Part shown: piece by piece, positions 9,763 to 21,354 of the stretch | How positions within the stretch are numbered: the first letter of the stretch is position 1 | Layout of the letters: the number at the start of each line of letters is the position of its first letter | Assembly (NCBI GenBank): GCA_018806915.1 | Contig: JAGKQI010000098.1 | Span: 682,001 to 746,000, forward strand | Source of the DNA: Phytophthora colocasiae | Lineage: Eukaryota > Oomycota > Peronosporomycetes > Peronosporales > Peronosporaceae | Direction: 5' to 3' | DNA length: 64,000 nucleotides | The notes under the pieces: model-generated | Database searches by the model: none | Seen by the model: only the letters and a program-made list of their open reading frames with translations | What the model was told of the DNA's origin: nothing | Program-made: the position numbers and the translations under genes

Positions 9763-10818
9763 ATGACTTTGACGCGGTGGACGGCAGCTTCCCTGGTGGC
9801 GTCGGGGGCTCTGTGCGCGACTCTGGGCGCTTGGCTAGGTCGGTATCTACTTGCTCGAGGTTGGCAGGGCCGTCTGCACAATGAAGACCCTCTTGTAAAG
9901 GAATTGGAGCAAGAAATCGAGCGTCAGAAGCAACTGCGAGCACAGGAACGTGCTGGACGCACCAACGCCGAACGGGAGGCGCGTGAGGCTCTTCAGCGGC
10001 AACAGGAAGCAGCTGGTTATAACTTGGAGGCTGTGGGCCACGTACAGTCGTGCTTCGCTGACCGACGCGGCACGCCCAGACAAGGAGGTCTTGTGGAGAA
10101 CGCAAGGGCTCGCATCACATTCAAGACGAGCATTCCACCTGCCAGTCTTGAGTGTCTGGAGCAGTTCAGTCACTTGTGGGTTCTCTTTGTGTTCCATGAG
10201 AACACTAACCTGGCCAAGGGTGCACCGAAAACCACATTCCCGGCCAAAATTGCCCCGCCAAGACTTGGAGGCAAGAAGGTCGGACTCTTTTCGACGCGAA
10301 CGCCACACCGTCCGAACTCCATCGGCCTGTCGGTTGTCAAGATTGAAGCTATTCGTGATCGGTGCATTGAGATCAGTGGCCACGATCTCGTGAACGGAAC
10401 ACCCGTGCTGGATGTTAAGCCGTATGTGCCAGCCGATTATGTGCCAGGATACGTTGTTCCTGACTGGGTAGCAGCGGAGACCGACGTCATGTCAAGACCT
10501 GTTGAATTCACGCCGGAAGCTACGGCGTCGCTGACAGAGCTTGTGGATGCCAAGCTGTCATCCTTCTACTCGAACGTGACGGACTTGAAGACGGCGATCG
10601 AGCAGATGCTTGCCTTGGATATTCGCAGTGTCCACCAGGGTCGTGGCCAAGCTGTCGAGACCCAGCAGTTCCAGTGCCGATTTGACAATGTTCAGATCGA
10701 GTTCACGACGCTGGAGGAGTGCATCCGCGTGCTGAACTGCACAAGATACATGACGCCTCACGATCGGTCACGGGTGCTGCTGAAGCAAGTTCTGTTGAAA
10801 CAACAACAGGAGACATAG
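9763..10818 (+). CDS. TRMO: TrmO-like tRNA (adenine-37-N6)-methyltransferase
   Basis: Single-exon, 351 residues. Residues about 7-30 form a hydrophobic segment (signal anchor or targeting sequence) and about 42-84 a Glu/Arg-rich coiled coil. The TrmO/YaeB (UPF0066) fold spans about 90-228 with family signatures TPRQGG, LFSTRTPHRPNSIGLS and LVNGTPVLDVKPYVP. The family N6-methylates t6A37 of tRNAs reading ANN codons using S-adenosylmethionine. The C-terminal part (about 245-350) also matches the layout of eukaryotic TRMO. The N-terminal hydrophobic segment suggests membrane or organelle association, which is not usual for bacterial TrmO; this is inference. The ATG at 9763 is the first in frame. 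It is convergent with UGGT, with 111 bp between stops. Confidence 0.88.
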   Translation: MTLTRWTAASLVASGALCATLGAWLGRYLLARGWQGRLHNEDPLVKELEQEIERQKQLRAQERAGRTNAEREAREALQRQQEAAGYNLEAVGHVQSCFADRRGTPRQGGLVENARARITFKTSIPPASLECLEQFSHLWVLFVFHENTNLAKGAPKTTFPAKIAPPRLGGKKVGLFSTRTPHRPNSIGLSVVKIEAIRDRCIEISGHDLVNGTPVLDVKPYVPADYVPGYVVPDWVAAETDVMSRPVEFTPEATASLTELVDAKLSSFYSNVTDLKTAIEQMLALDIRSVHQGRGQAVETQQFQCRFDNVQIEFTTLEECIRVLNCTRYMTPHDRSRVLLKQVLLKQQQET

Positions 10819-10929
10819 TACAGAACTCGAAACAGATTAGCAAACCAACTCAAATTCACGACTGCTGGTTATGATGAAACCCCCTCTATTCGTTGTTGCC
10901 GAGCAGGGATGCAGCTCGCAGACTCGCAG

Positions 10930-13900
10930 TTACGCAGCCTGGGCGGCGAATGCCTCCTCTGCGTCCTTGATCTCTTGGTCAAGTTCGATCCAGGACTCGT
11001 TGAAAAGTTCGCCATCGATGACGCGCTTTGCCATATCCAGTTTGGGTTCCTTGTGTTTTGGGTTGTTGCACAGATCGATTGTCTTCGCAGCAGCCTTGGT
11101 TTCGTCACTGCACCACGATTCACACCAGAGCCACTCCTGCGGTAACGAAAAGATAGGGATCTGGTGCTGGGCGTAGTTTGGCAAGTCTTGGTCCAAGTTA
11201 GCCAACGAGTTCGGATCAGCACTCAGCTGGCTATACACTGCACGTAGCATGTCACCCGCCGCTGTCTGACGGAAGAGTGCCAGGTCAACCACATACAGGG
11301 CACTGATGTGGTACGGCCTTCCACGCAAGTGGTCCTTCCAGTATCCCTGGCGCCAGAACTGGAAACCAACATTCCGCGAGTCGCAAAATGGTGTGTAACC
11401 GTACGGTTTACCTTCCATATCCAGCTCCCAGAGTTCCTTTAGATCGGCACGTACGACTTGGTCCGCGTCCACGTAAATGATTTTTTGCACTCCCAACGGG
11501 AACAACACGTCGAGGAAGAGAATCTTGTAGCCCCAGATAATACGCTGTTTCTCAGTCTGCTGACGCAGCCAGTTAGGCCACTTGTACGTAACAAGGCGAA
11601 TGTCCATACCAAATTTTTCGCGCAGAACAGGAATGGCCTTCTTGAAATCCGGCGACAGAAAGTTTTCTAGCAACCAGAACGTAACCGGGTTGTTGGTGCG
11701 CTTGAGCACGCTCGACATCATAATCTTCACAAAGCGTTCGTACAAATAACCCGATGCAACTGAGAACACATGAATGGTCTCACCCGTGCGCTGTTTCGTT
11801 CGTGCAAGAGCACCATTTTCGTCAGAAGAATTGTCTTGATCAGCATCTGCAACCGCATTTTGAGTCTTCTCTTCGTCGTGCTTGCCCATCATGTTAAGCA
11901 TTGAGTTCCAATACGAGCTAAGAGCTCCATCGTCCTTGTTGGACGATTTAACAGACTCAGACTTGGACTTCTCCGACGAAGCTGCGTCTTCAGTCGATTG
12001 AAGTAGCTCTTCGTGTTCCATACCATCTTTCTTACGCACATAAAGCTGAGATATGTGAGAACCGAAGTCATAAACTGTGATGGGATGCGTTTCCAATGGA
12101 AGCTCGGTCTCTGGGTCGATGATGTCGAAAATATCATTGGCTCTTCCTCGTGCAAGGTGCAGGGACCAAACGCCCGGCGTAGCCTGAAGCTGGAAGTATC
12201 CCAGGTTTTTCATCACAAGGGTGTCGCGGTGAAGCAGCTGAGCTCCAACCTCGCGCTCAAGCACCAGCTGCAACCCGTTGGGGGGTGAATACATGTTGAA
12301 AGTCGTATCACGGCACTGGCCGTACACAAGCAAGCTCTCCAACCTGAACACAGCGCTCGTTATAGACTTTACTGCCACGGGACTATCAGCGTCCACTCGC
12401 AGGTTATCCAGGTCATCACCCGCTTGGAAAACTTGGACATTCCAAGCCTCGGGAGTATCGATTTTCATCGTCAGGATAGGTTGCACCGGCAACTTGCGGA
12501 ATTCAACGCTGGTAGCAGCAAGTGAAGATTTCTTATCGAAGAGGTAGCGATAAAATCGTTGCAGCGGGAATTCCGAGTACTCGTCTGCAGGAACCAACAC
12601 CAACTCGACAGTCGCATTAAGCTGCAAGTGCAGCATCCGAAGCATAGAACTCATTACTTGTGCCGCCTCCGATAACGGATCAACGTAAGCTGCAACCTGA
12701 AGAGACGAGTCACCCGGCAGACGAATAGTGTTCAGGGAGTTTTCAGCAACATTCATACGAGATGTTCTCTCAGTCTTCACATATTTGTCGACGATTCCCG
12801 TAGTTTTCATGACACCAAAACTCAAGCTGTCAGCGTCCTTGGCCTTCAGTGTAACGCTGCGCTTAATGAGAGCCTTTGCCACAGGTTGAGTGCGGTATTT
12901 CAGGTCAAAGTTCACAATAGTCATCACATCTTCATCCGACAGCGACTGAGGGGGAAGAGTCACTTGTCTTCCGTTGATGAAAAGGTGCGGAAGTGGAATC
13001 TTGGTAGCGTTGCTTTCAGTCTCCTCAAATGCTGGAGGGAAACGCGATCGCAATAGGGTGTTGAATTGCATAAGCACAGCACGCTGCTTGGACGTAAGCC
13101 ATTTCCCTGTCTTGCTGCTTAGGAGTGCTAAGACCTTCTCATAAACTGAGCCCTTGTCATCAGTTTCGCTTGCCGTCTTTTTCCAAATTGTTCGCAGCTT
13201 GTCATTCATGGTTTTGACAGATTTTTGCTTGACAATACACGATAGAGCTTCCAAGACAAACTTTAGGTGAGCTTCATCGTCTGAATCCCCGATCGTTGCA
13301 AGAATGGCAGTCACAAAATCACTCGCACTGCCACTCTTTACTTTCGCATTTAACTGGGGGACAATGCCAACGCGTAGAGATTGTTCAGAGTCTTCAAGGA
13401 TAGCTTTCACAACTCGATAGGCATGGCTGGCATCCCGCGTGTCATCAAGATTTACAGGAAAAATCAAAGTCTGTTTCTTCGGCAAAGATCTTGAACCAGG
13501 CGCATGCAGGTAAGAGATTGCAGATTGGGCTGCAGCTTCAAGACGACCATCAACATCATCAGCAAAGAGATGTTTCGGTGATTCTGATTCCTCATCCCCG
13601 GATCTGTCTTCTGGACTGTCAAAAATTGACAGGTAAGCAGGATACGCATCCTGCTCAGTCAAGAGCTCCTCCACAAGATCCATATCGTCATTCAGCATAC
13701 CCCGGTGAGCCATGTTAACGTAAAGTGGCTGGTCACGGCCGAAATTAGGCATCATAGATCGCTGAATGTCCAAATTCTTTTGGACGACGCCATTAAAGAC
13801 GAACGAATCCAGTGGAAGATGCTTCAGATGAATGAACTCTGTCATCGCCAGTACTTCGTTATCAAACTGGTCACTTTTCAGGCATGCCTCAGCTTCTTCC

Positions 13901-16029
13901 TCGTTGTCTTCAACCGTTCCAACTCCTCCCGCTGCTTCCGCGTAGGCTTCTACCAAGCGCTCCACTAACACATCAGAGCTTCCATCTTCTCCGACTCGCT
14001 GCAGGAATCCAGATGCAATTCTTGTAGGGATGACCCGGTCCACTTCCGCTTCTGATTCTGGTGTTTCCTCGTCATCACTCTGCGCCTGCTTGCTTTCTTC
14101 TTCATTGGATTTTGCCTCTGCGGTATCCTTGGACTGCGCAAGCATCAGCAACTTAGCAAAGTGCCAAGGAGTAGCTTTGTCCGTTCCTTTGAATGTTTTG
14201 TACTTCTCCACCAGTGTTTGGCGTTCAGCCGACGTTTTGCTCGCCATAAGCTCCTTTGAAGAAATGAGAACTCCCCACTGAACCGGGGCTCCACGCATAC
14301 GCATAAATCCAATGTGGGATAACGCTGCACGGCCTGTGCCAGATAGTGGATCCATCACAAGTACGCATTCATACATGTTCTTGCGGAGGAAAATGAGATT
14401 CCAGGCCGGGCGTCTAAGTGTGTTAATATCAGGCGACCAATCGGCGGAATTTGGGTCAGTCTCAATGTTATTCAGGTACAAAGGGGTCGAACCACCCATG
14501 GCCCCGCGCATATGAATACGAACCGCTGGTTGTTCCTGGTTGGTTTCACGAACGTGTGTCAACATATCCTCGAGTTCAGATTGATTCAAAGGCAATCGGT
14601 CAAGTTGTTTTGCCACAGACCATTCCTCTTTCAGTGTCTTCATGAAGTCGAACACGTTAAATGAACGTTCCGTGGGGTCCACCGCGATACCATTCATAAT
14701 GAACTTGTTCTTCAATCGCCTGCTGGTAGCTTGCATACGCGTTGCAGCAATTTCTTCACGCAGCTCGGTAGAAATGGACTTGCGCGAAAATGCCAGCTTC
14801 TTCGCCTGCAAAGGGAAATCTTGTGAAATCGATTCAAGTCTCTTCAGCGGGTTCTTGGCGTCCACAACTGCGCGGACCGCACTTGCACCCAAATCCTTTA
14901 AATGCCATGCCTTCAGCTCCTGATCCTGCTCACTGCCAGCCTTTTTGACCAATACGTCGTAGAACTGCTTCAATTCAGCATCAATTGCATTGTGACGAGC
15001 TATCAGAGGCTTGAATAACAGACCTTCGACCTCTTCGTCGTCGATCTCCTCTTCATCCTCATCTTCTTCTGCTCCCTCCTCATCGACCGTGGCATCCTCA
15101 GCACCTGCTTTCTTCGAGTCATCAATTGTCTTGTACTCCATGTTCTTGATATCTAGCGCTACACCGTATCCCTGTAGCAGCGTATCCAAGGTCGAGTCAC
15201 GGGGGTAGTGGCGCACCATGTACTGGATCTTATTTTTCTGCGCTTGCTTCACAAGTTTGGTGTGGAAAGTATGAAACTTCTCCGTACCCAGAAGGCCATA
15301 AAGAATCGCCGACGTAGTCGGCTCCTCGGAGTCCGATTCAATATGGGGATACTTGTGATCCACTTGTAACTCAACATCATTGACACCTGCAGCCACACAA
15401 GCTTGCGCGTTATTCTGCTTCTTCTTGCCGTTCAGAATAGCATCCAGTTCATCCTCCGAGCAGGCAACAGACTCAACACAGTGTTTTTCCTTGTAAAACA
15501 CTGCCCAAGTGTCCGCATCTTCTCCACATGGACGCACACCCGAGTCCAGTGCCAACTGACGGAACATCTCAACCTTCACCGAATAGGTACGCGTCGCCAG
15601 CATCAGCTCCAAGATCTATAGCAGGACAAACATAATAAATTAACACACAAAAAAACATAACTTTCAAGTATTTACACACATTCTTGGATCCGGGTGCAAT
15701 GCTTTCGGCCACCGTCACAGCGAGTGCTCCCAATGCGTCCACGTCGCCGCCCATGAACTCCACATACGAAGTGCGTGTCTCCAGTTGCTCCAAGAACTGC
15801 CAGAAATATAGTGGGTTTTCCTCCGCAAGAAACTCACTACCGCATTTCAATTAGATATTTTAATAGAGAGGAAAAATACGACGCTGCGGCCCTACCTGGT
15901 CTCCAGGAGCGGGAAGAACGGGGAGCTGGGCCAACTGGCCGTTAAATTCACATGTACGCCTCGTGCAGACACGTGCGAAGGCTGCGCAGCCGCCAGCAGC
16001 GCCAAACCTGCACCCAGCCACGTCCGCAT
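10930..16029 (-). CDS. UGGT1: UDP-glucose:glycoprotein glucosyltransferase (three exons)
   Basis: Exons on minus: 15896-16029, 15680-15836, 10930-15615, with introns of 59 and 64 bp. The joined frame gives 1658 residues, close to metazoan UGGTs. A signal peptide (MRTWLGAGLALLAAAQ) leads into the family start (VNLTASWPSSPFFPLLETSE). A long thioredoxin-like sensor region follows, and the C-terminal GT24 catalytic domain has the DXD-type metal site (YVDADQVVRADL) and NLDQDLPN. The enzyme sits in the ER lumen and re-glucosylates misfolded N-glycoproteins so that calnexin/calreticulin rebind them. Two acidic low-complexity stretches occur (about 15010-15110 and 14030-14110). The C-terminus ends QAA without a KDEL/HDEL-like tetrapeptide, so ER retention must work otherwise or the last exon is incomplete. 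Shares a 291-bp upstream region with U1-70K. Confidence 0.95.
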
Positions 16030-16320
16030 TTGTCCTGCTTCAAATTGACTGTGAACGGTATCCACGTGGACCGTTCGGAGTGATGGTCAAAACCTCTCAT
16101 TTACGATATGTATCCCCCTCTATTCGCATAAAGTCTCATTTGGTCCCGCGTTGCCTACTCCACTCGCCGCCTGTTGCTCAAGGTGAGGATCGGTTTCCTC
16201 GTACGTCAATCTCTCTCGTTGTAGGCATCCCCTCTTCCTGACAGATACTGGGTAATCTTCACCAAGAGTTCCTCTATCTTTTGATATACTTCTCGTCTTG
16301 TACAAGTCCCTGTGTCCATC
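16030..16320. promoter_or_regulatory. Bidirectional promoter region between UGGT and U1-70K
   Basis: The two start codons are divergent and 291 bp apart. On plus there are two pyrimidine-rich initiator-like motifs, CTCATTTACGATAT near 16095 and TCTCATTTGG near 16134. They resemble the oomycete Inr core (TCATTYY) and are suitably placed for U1-70K. No experimental start site is known from this sequence. Confidence 0.5.
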
Positions 16321-17274
16321 ATGAGCAACCCAAACGCGCATCGCAAAATGACTCCTAAGGGACAGATGAGCTCCAGTGGTATGGGACCTGCTATTATGCA
16401 CCTGCCTCCGCATCTTAAGGTCCTTTTCGAGCCTAATGCTCCACTTGATCATTTGCCGCGTCTGGTTAAGCGCAAGATGCCGCCGTATTCGGGACTTGCA
16501 GGCTTTGTGAATGCCTTCGAAACGGAGAAACCCCCTGGGCGTGAGATCCAGGAGACGCCTAAGGAGCGTCGAGAGCGCCGTCGCCAAGAAAAAATAGAGG
16601 AGAATGACGCCAAGATGCAAGAAGACCGAGCCAAGTGGGACCCGAACGCTGAGGATCCGAGAAAGACTGAGGATGCGTACAAAACGCTGTTTGTGGGTCG
16701 CATCAGCTACGAGACTACGGAGCAGCAGCTACGTCATGAGTTTGAGCAATATGGGCCTGTTAGAAATGTGCGGCTTGTTGAAGACCCAGAGGGAAAGTCG
16801 CGTGGCTACGGCTTCGTGGAATACGAGAAGGAGGCGGACATGAAAAACGCCTACAAGTACGCGGATGGCAAGAAAATTGACGGTCGACGCGTGGTCGTGG
16901 ATGTCGAGCGAGGGCGTACAGTGCGGGACTGGCTGCCGAGAAAGTTTGGTGGTGGGATTGGCGAGACTCGCAAGGGAGGGGCAGATGTCAATGTCAAGTA
17001 CTCGGGAAGAGAGGCTATTGGGCATTTCCAAGTGGGCGCCCAGCGCAATCAAGGACCTACAAGGGGAGACTATGGGGCTCGTGAACTGCCACGGGATCGC
17101 AGTCGGAGTCGTGGACGACCTGCTGGTGGAGATCGTCGTGAGCGCCGGCGTTCCAGGTCCAGGTCGAGATCGCGAGACCACCGACGTGATCGCGGACATG
17201 ACCGCCGAGACCGTGGCCACGATCGGGATCGTCACAATCGCAGGGACTCTCGCGATTATTCGCGTAGATACTGA
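16321..17274 (+). CDS. SNRNP70: U1 small nuclear ribonucleoprotein 70 kDa
   Basis: 317 residues from ATG 16321; an in-frame GTG three codons earlier is not a likely start. Residues about 10-100 match the U1-70K N-terminal domain (PPHLKVLFEPNAPLDHL, PPYSGLAGFVNAFE), which wraps around the U1 core. An RRM (about 118-195) has RNP2 LFVGRISY and RNP1 SRGYGFVEYE and binds stem-loop I of U1 snRNA. The family motif RTVRDWLPRKFGGG follows. The tail is rich in RS, RD and RE dipeptides and is presumably phosphorylated. Acts in 5' splice-site recognition in the nucleus. Shorter than the human protein (437) mainly in the RD tail. No introns. Confidence 0.96.
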   Translation: MSNPNAHRKMTPKGQMSSSGMGPAIMHLPPHLKVLFEPNAPLDHLPRLVKRKMPPYSGLAGFVNAFETEKPPGREIQETPKERRERRRQEKIEENDAKMQEDRAKWDPNAEDPRKTEDAYKTLFVGRISYETTEQQLRHEFEQYGPVRNVRLVEDPEGKSRGYGFVEYEKEADMKNAYKYADGKKIDGRRVVVDVERGRTVRDWLPRKFGGGIGETRKGGADVNVKYSGREAIGHFQVGAQRNQGPTRGDYGARELPRDRSRSRGRPAGGDRRERRRSRSRSRSRDHRRDRGHDRRDRGHDRDRHNRRDSRDYSRRY

Positions 17275-17462
17275 TGTGCATCGTTAGCTGCAACAGTTCT
17301 CGGTAACTGAGGTAAGAGGTTTCTACGAAAAGGTACATGCATTTTATCCATCCGATCTGGGACGGGCTGATACAGTTGCCCGAGAGTGTTGGTTATCACT
17401 TTCCAATTACTTCTGGAGCGTCATTTTAAAACTGTCTTTGTGGTGGCAAACCAGCATTTACG

Positions 17463-19844
17463 ATGGTGTATAATGAATACAGCCCCAATGGCCAATGGCC
17501 TTTTGGCGGAAAAGGTGGGCCTGACGACAAACCTGTGCCAAGTGGGGACACAGCAGTGAAAATTAATGAAATCCTCGCTTCAGTTGATGCTGGGGAGTAC
17601 ACATTTGGTGGCTGCGCGGAGACGTTGCCACCCTTACCTGGACTATATGTTGACGGCATTGGACTTATCTCGCTGCCTTTAACTCAAGACCAGGCTACTG
17701 ATCTCATTGCGAAGTGCCAGAAATCGCCATTTGGTCACAACATGAATACCAAAATGGACGAAAGTGTTCGAAAGAGTTGGCAACTCTCGCCCGACCGAGT
17801 GCAGATGAAGAATCTCTCTTGGCAGTCTGGAATGGAGAAGCTGGCGGAGACTATCGGTGACCGTTTGGGCTACAAGGGCGTCAAGTTGCAGTGTGTGCTG
17901 TACAAGATACTCGTGTACGAGGAAGGAGGTCACTTCCTCAAGCACCAAGATACAGAGAAGGAAGATGGAATGATTGCGACGTTGGTCATCCAACCACCGA
18001 GTACTCATGAAGGGGGTGACTTGGTGATATATCGGAATGGAGAAGTCTCATGCCGTCATGACTTCGGGAAGAGCGAGGGAACTGCTGCCTACTTCAACCA
18101 CTACGCTGTGCACTATGCTGATGCTGAACATGCGTTGGAGAAGATTACAAAGGGATATCGTCTTGCATTGGTGTACTCGGTATGCCTGCCAACTGGAAAG
18201 CAGGATATTAAACGAAACCTGGACAGTGTTGTTACTGACCTTGCTAGAGTGATTCAAGGAATGGATACTGAAGAATCGTTTGCGTTGTTACTGTCGCACC
18301 AGTACACGGAGAAGAGCATCGAAGAAATGGGCTGTGGGGCTTTAAAGGGAGTTGATAACGCCAGATTCCGTGCTCTTGATGAAGCAAATGCTCTCGTTCC
18401 GAGCGACCACAAACTTCGGTTTTTTATTGCTAAGCTCTCTCAGGATGTTGACAATCGTCTGGATGAAGATGGCTGGGTGAACTGGTTTGGTGACCAGGCA
18501 ATTCATTGGTACAGCACAAGTGGGGAGACTTTAGGCCGCTTCCCTATTGGTTATAGCTTTTCGGAGACCGAGTTGAACTTTCTGAATCCTGGACACGAAA
18601 CATTTCTGGAGCTCTGGAAAGCTTACACGTCGACTGGAGATGTATACACCGGAAACGAGGGAGTGGTTCGTAGGACAACATACCTTCGGTTTGCGATTGT
18701 TGCTTGGCCAGAAGCCAAATACATCGAGAATGTCCTATACTTCATGCCTCCTGAGACTGCGGCTGAGCTCCTGGTTGCTCGTAGACCAATTGATATCAAA
18801 ATAGTGAAACAACTGTTGGAAGCTGCGAGCAAGAAACACAGGTGGGGACTAAAAGACTGCTATGGAAACCTTTTAAAGGCTTCTCTCCGATTTTCGAGAG
18901 CTATGTGCGATCTTTTGCTGGATACGAACGACTTGAACCTGGCTGTGGAATTCTTCTCAAACTTTTGTCTTCGTCTAGGTTATCTGGAGGAAAATAAAAC
19001 GCTATTACCTGGTATAATGAAGGCTATCCAAATGTTCAACTGGAGTGCCATTGGTGAAGCTGTACTTGGAGTTCTAGGGGACACTGATAAAATGGTCCTG
19101 GTCGAAGAATATCCAGAAGATGAAGAGAATCCAAAGCTTACGAAGGTTGGAGGGTTTGGAAATGACTCGAGTTCGGAGCTCCTGTTACAAGTGGCCAGTG
19201 GGTTGCCTGATGGTGAAGCGAAGCAGTGTGTTGTAAAAGCTGCTGTGGGGAATGGCTTGGACGTACGTTCTGCCACTGTAGCCAGGGTTCTGTGGGAGCA
19301 TGTATCTACGCACACTGAATTAGTTGCAGAGGTGTTGGCCAAACTACAGCATAAGCAGCCGCATGAACTGGTACCATTTACTGATTGTTTCCTGCAATAT
19401 ATTGCAGACCTCGACGAGGAGGATGAAATGTGCAGTCAATTGCGTGGTATTGCTGATAATCGACGTGAATGGCTAAGAGAGGAGATCCAGCGACTCGAAA
19501 AGCCATTTTCTTGGGAAATGCCGTACGCGAAGAAGACGAAAGATGAAATTCTGGGTTTCCTTCGTGGCCCTGATGAGACAATGACGATGGAGTTCAAAAA
19601 GCATGGCGTGTATGTCGCCAACAACTTTGTCAAGGAAATTCTTAGCCGCGGGCCGTGGCACGCTTCTGTTACGATGGAGATTAATATCATCGAAAAAAAA
19701 GCGTCGTATGTGAAGTTCACCAAGACTCGGAAGTGGTTTGATGACGAAACAGCGAAGATCCCAGAGTACAAACTTGAGCTGGAACTTCTCGACAACCTGG
19801 ATACGTTTTCAAACGAAAGGAAGAAGGCACGAGTTACGAAGTAA
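17463..19844 (+). CDS. Large 2-oxoglutarate/Fe(II)-dependent oxygenase
   Basis: Single 793-residue ORF from ATG 17463. Residues about 130-240 form the prolyl-hydroxylase-like double-stranded beta helix: Fe-binding HxD as HFLKHQD (H161, D163), a downstream His in DAEHALEKITKGYRLALVY (about H223) and a basic residue (K230 or R233) for 2-oxoglutarate. The remaining about 550 residues are alpha-helical without a domain I recognise. Family members hydroxylate prolyl or other side chains; the substrate is unknown. The start lies 188 bp downstream of the U1-70K stop on the same strand, but the two families are unrelated. Confidence 0.85.
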   Translation: MVYNEYSPNGQWPFGGKGGPDDKPVPSGDTAVKINEILASVDAGEYTFGGCAETLPPLPGLYVDGIGLISLPLTQDQATDLIAKCQKSPFGHNMNTKMDESVRKSWQLSPDRVQMKNLSWQSGMEKLAETIGDRLGYKGVKLQCVLYKILVYEEGGHFLKHQDTEKEDGMIATLVIQPPSTHEGGDLVIYRNGEVSCRHDFGKSEGTAAYFNHYAVHYADAEHALEKITKGYRLALVYSVCLPTGKQDIKRNLDSVVTDLARVIQGMDTEESFALLLSHQYTEKSIEEMGCGALKGVDNARFRALDEANALVPSDHKLRFFIAKLSQDVDNRLDEDGWVNWFGDQAIHWYSTSGETLGRFPIGYSFSETELNFLNPGHETFLELWKAYTSTGDVYTGNEGVVRRTTYLRFAIVAWPEAKYIENVLYFMPPETAAELLVARRPIDIKIVKQLLEAASKKHRWGLKDCYGNLLKASLRFSRAMCDLLLDTNDLNLAVEFFSNFCLRLGYLEENKTLLPGIMKAIQMFNWSAIGEAVLGVLGDTDKMVLVEEYPEDEENPKLTKVGGFGNDSSSELLLQVASGLPDGEAKQCVVKAAVGNGLDVRSATVARVLWEHVSTHTELVAEVLAKLQHKQPHELVPFTDCFLQYIADLDEEDEMCSQLRGIADNRREWLREEIQRLEKPFSWEMPYAKKTKDEILGFLRGPDETMTMEFKKHGVYVANNFVKEILSRGPWHASVTMEINIIEKKASYVKFTKTRKWFDDETAKIPEYKLELELLDNLDTFSNERKKARVTK

Positions 19845-20582
19845 GGAGAAGGGAACTTTAATCGTTTTGCTTTTCAAAATTTGACACGGATTGCTTATAC
19901 TGAAGTAGTTTTTGACCTTTCTACTGTGATTGATGTAAGCATTAGCCATAGCCAATTTCGTTCTGCATTGCTCAAACTCTTCAGCTTGACGGGTATTCTG
20001 ATAATTAGTCTGGTCATGTGCTGGTGAATTGCTTCAGACAGAAGCCGTTGGATCGCTCCCGAGTACTGGAATCAGGCTATGATTCAGACGACAATAACGA
20101 TGATGGTTCGAACGACGATGACTTGTGCTAGATTCAAGAGCACGCTGAAGTTAATGCTCGCTAACTCAATTAGTTTTGATATTAATACTACTCGTACGTA
20201 GATACCTCAATGTACAGTATATGTTGAGGAAGTGTGAAGCCAAATGTCACGACGAGCAAAGAGAAACCAGAAATTGTGGAGCTGCAGCAGCAAAGCCGTA
20301 ACCTTATCTTCCAAAGTATCCGATGAGTTTTGGGTTTTGTTCAGATAACGAGCTTTTACACTTTGTACTGAAGTATTAAATCAGGATGAGTCACAAAACG
20401 TTTTGCAGGCTGTTCCTTCGGAAAAGTGTGCACAACTCATCATGATAGCATCGCTTTGTTGTAACAAACCACTAGGTACATTGCAAAGCAAGTTTTGAAT
20501 CCCTCCAACGAAAGTGAAAAGTGGTCTCACTTCTACAATTCTCCAGTATCCCCAAGGCGTGATCCTCCTCCAATTTCCAAGC
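19845..20582. other. Intergenic, no gene seen
   Basis: AT-rich sequence between the oxygenase and the effector-like ORF. A short Asp/Asn-rich open stretch near 20085-20130 is too short to call. Nothing else recognised. Confidence 0.5.
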
Positions 20583-20810
20583 ATGCGCTTCATTTCTGTG
20601 GTTGCATTCAGTGCATTTACCCTGGTCAGTACGATTTCCGCAACGTCTGATATCAATGCAGCAACTCCAGTGCCAGCAACGAAGTTGCGTGCCGAGACGA
20701 ATGTCGTGCCTCCGCCTCAACAACAGGAGACTCAAGATGAAGAGCGCCGCCTGGGTTTCTGGGATTGGCTTATTGAGAGTCCAACAGCAGGTCCTGCGAC
20801 CAGGGATTGA
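20583..20810 (+). pseudogene. RXLR-EER-like secreted effector ORF interrupted by hAT insertion
   Basis: The ATG at 20583 starts a 75-residue ORF. Residues 1-20 form a good signal peptide (MRFISVVAFSAFTLVSTISA). Residues about 33-38 (TKLRAE) occupy the RXLR position with the first Arg replaced. Residues about 52-56 (DEERR) match the dEER motif, and a Trp-containing segment (LGFWDW) follows. This is the N-terminal plan of Phytophthora RXLR effectors, which are secreted and enter host cells. The last codons lie inside a hAT transposon whose 8-bp target duplication overlaps the ORF (20793-20800). Beyond the right duplication (22891) the same frame would close within eight codons, so the pre-insertion protein was also very short or already frameshifted. 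A small non-RXLR secreted protein is the alternative. Confidence 0.6.
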
Positions 20811-21015
20811 TAGTAGAATGAAGTTCGACCAAAGTGCTATAGCAGTTTATTAGCACTTCAATCCAAACTGCTATTCTACTGATAATCACTATTCAACAGC
20901 CTGGGCTAGTGTAGCAGTAGTACTATAGTAGAATATTAGTACTATCGACCACCTAAACGTTCGACCACCAAAACTGACGACCAGCTAAAGGATCGACCAC
21001 CAAGTTGTCGACCAG

Positions 21016-21354
21016 CTATGGATCCAGCTTCTGAGCATCCACCTTGTTGTCAGCTTCCATACGCTTCATCTCTTCTCGGTTGTGCTTTAAAAGCACCTGC
21101 ATCTCCGCACGTTGGTTGTCGGTTCTCGAACGTAGACTACTCATCACGATACCGCCCGTCGAAAACACTTGCTCCTGAAGTGCATTTGAAGGAGCTCTCC
21201 CTAGCCAAACGCGGTCCAAGGCTGCGATCGATGGAAAGCGCGCGGCACCGATCTCCTGTTGAGGGGGAGAAGTCACTGTCTTCCACTTGTAGACGCAGGA
21301 TGAGCTACAGAAGCGCTCGGACAGCTTTGCAGAGTCGTAAATGTCGTTACTGCA
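21016..21354 (-). pseudogene. Outer hAT transposase remnant, C-terminal dimerization domain
   Basis: Minus-strand reading from about 21340 down to 21016 contains FPSIAALDRVWLGRAPSNAL and EQVFSTGGIVMSSLRSRTDN followed by MQVLLKHNREE. This is the hATC dimerization signature (normally SxERVFS...LKHN). The upstream part of the transposase is missing; the inner hAT is inserted at 21355. Confidence 0.85.

Noticed and set aside
9558..9884. ORF starting with the palindrome on plus, and 9213-9602 on minus
   Set aside because: Both start with identical residues only because the palindrome reads the same on both strands; no conserved domain follows.
16312..16320. GTG start three codons upstream of U1-70K ATG
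   Set aside because: Nuclear eukaryotic genes start at ATG; MSNPNAHRK from 16321 is the sensible start.
20381..20735. Minus-strand ORFs overlapping the effector-like gene
   Set aside because: They have no signal peptide or domain and lie antisense to the better supported secreted ORF.
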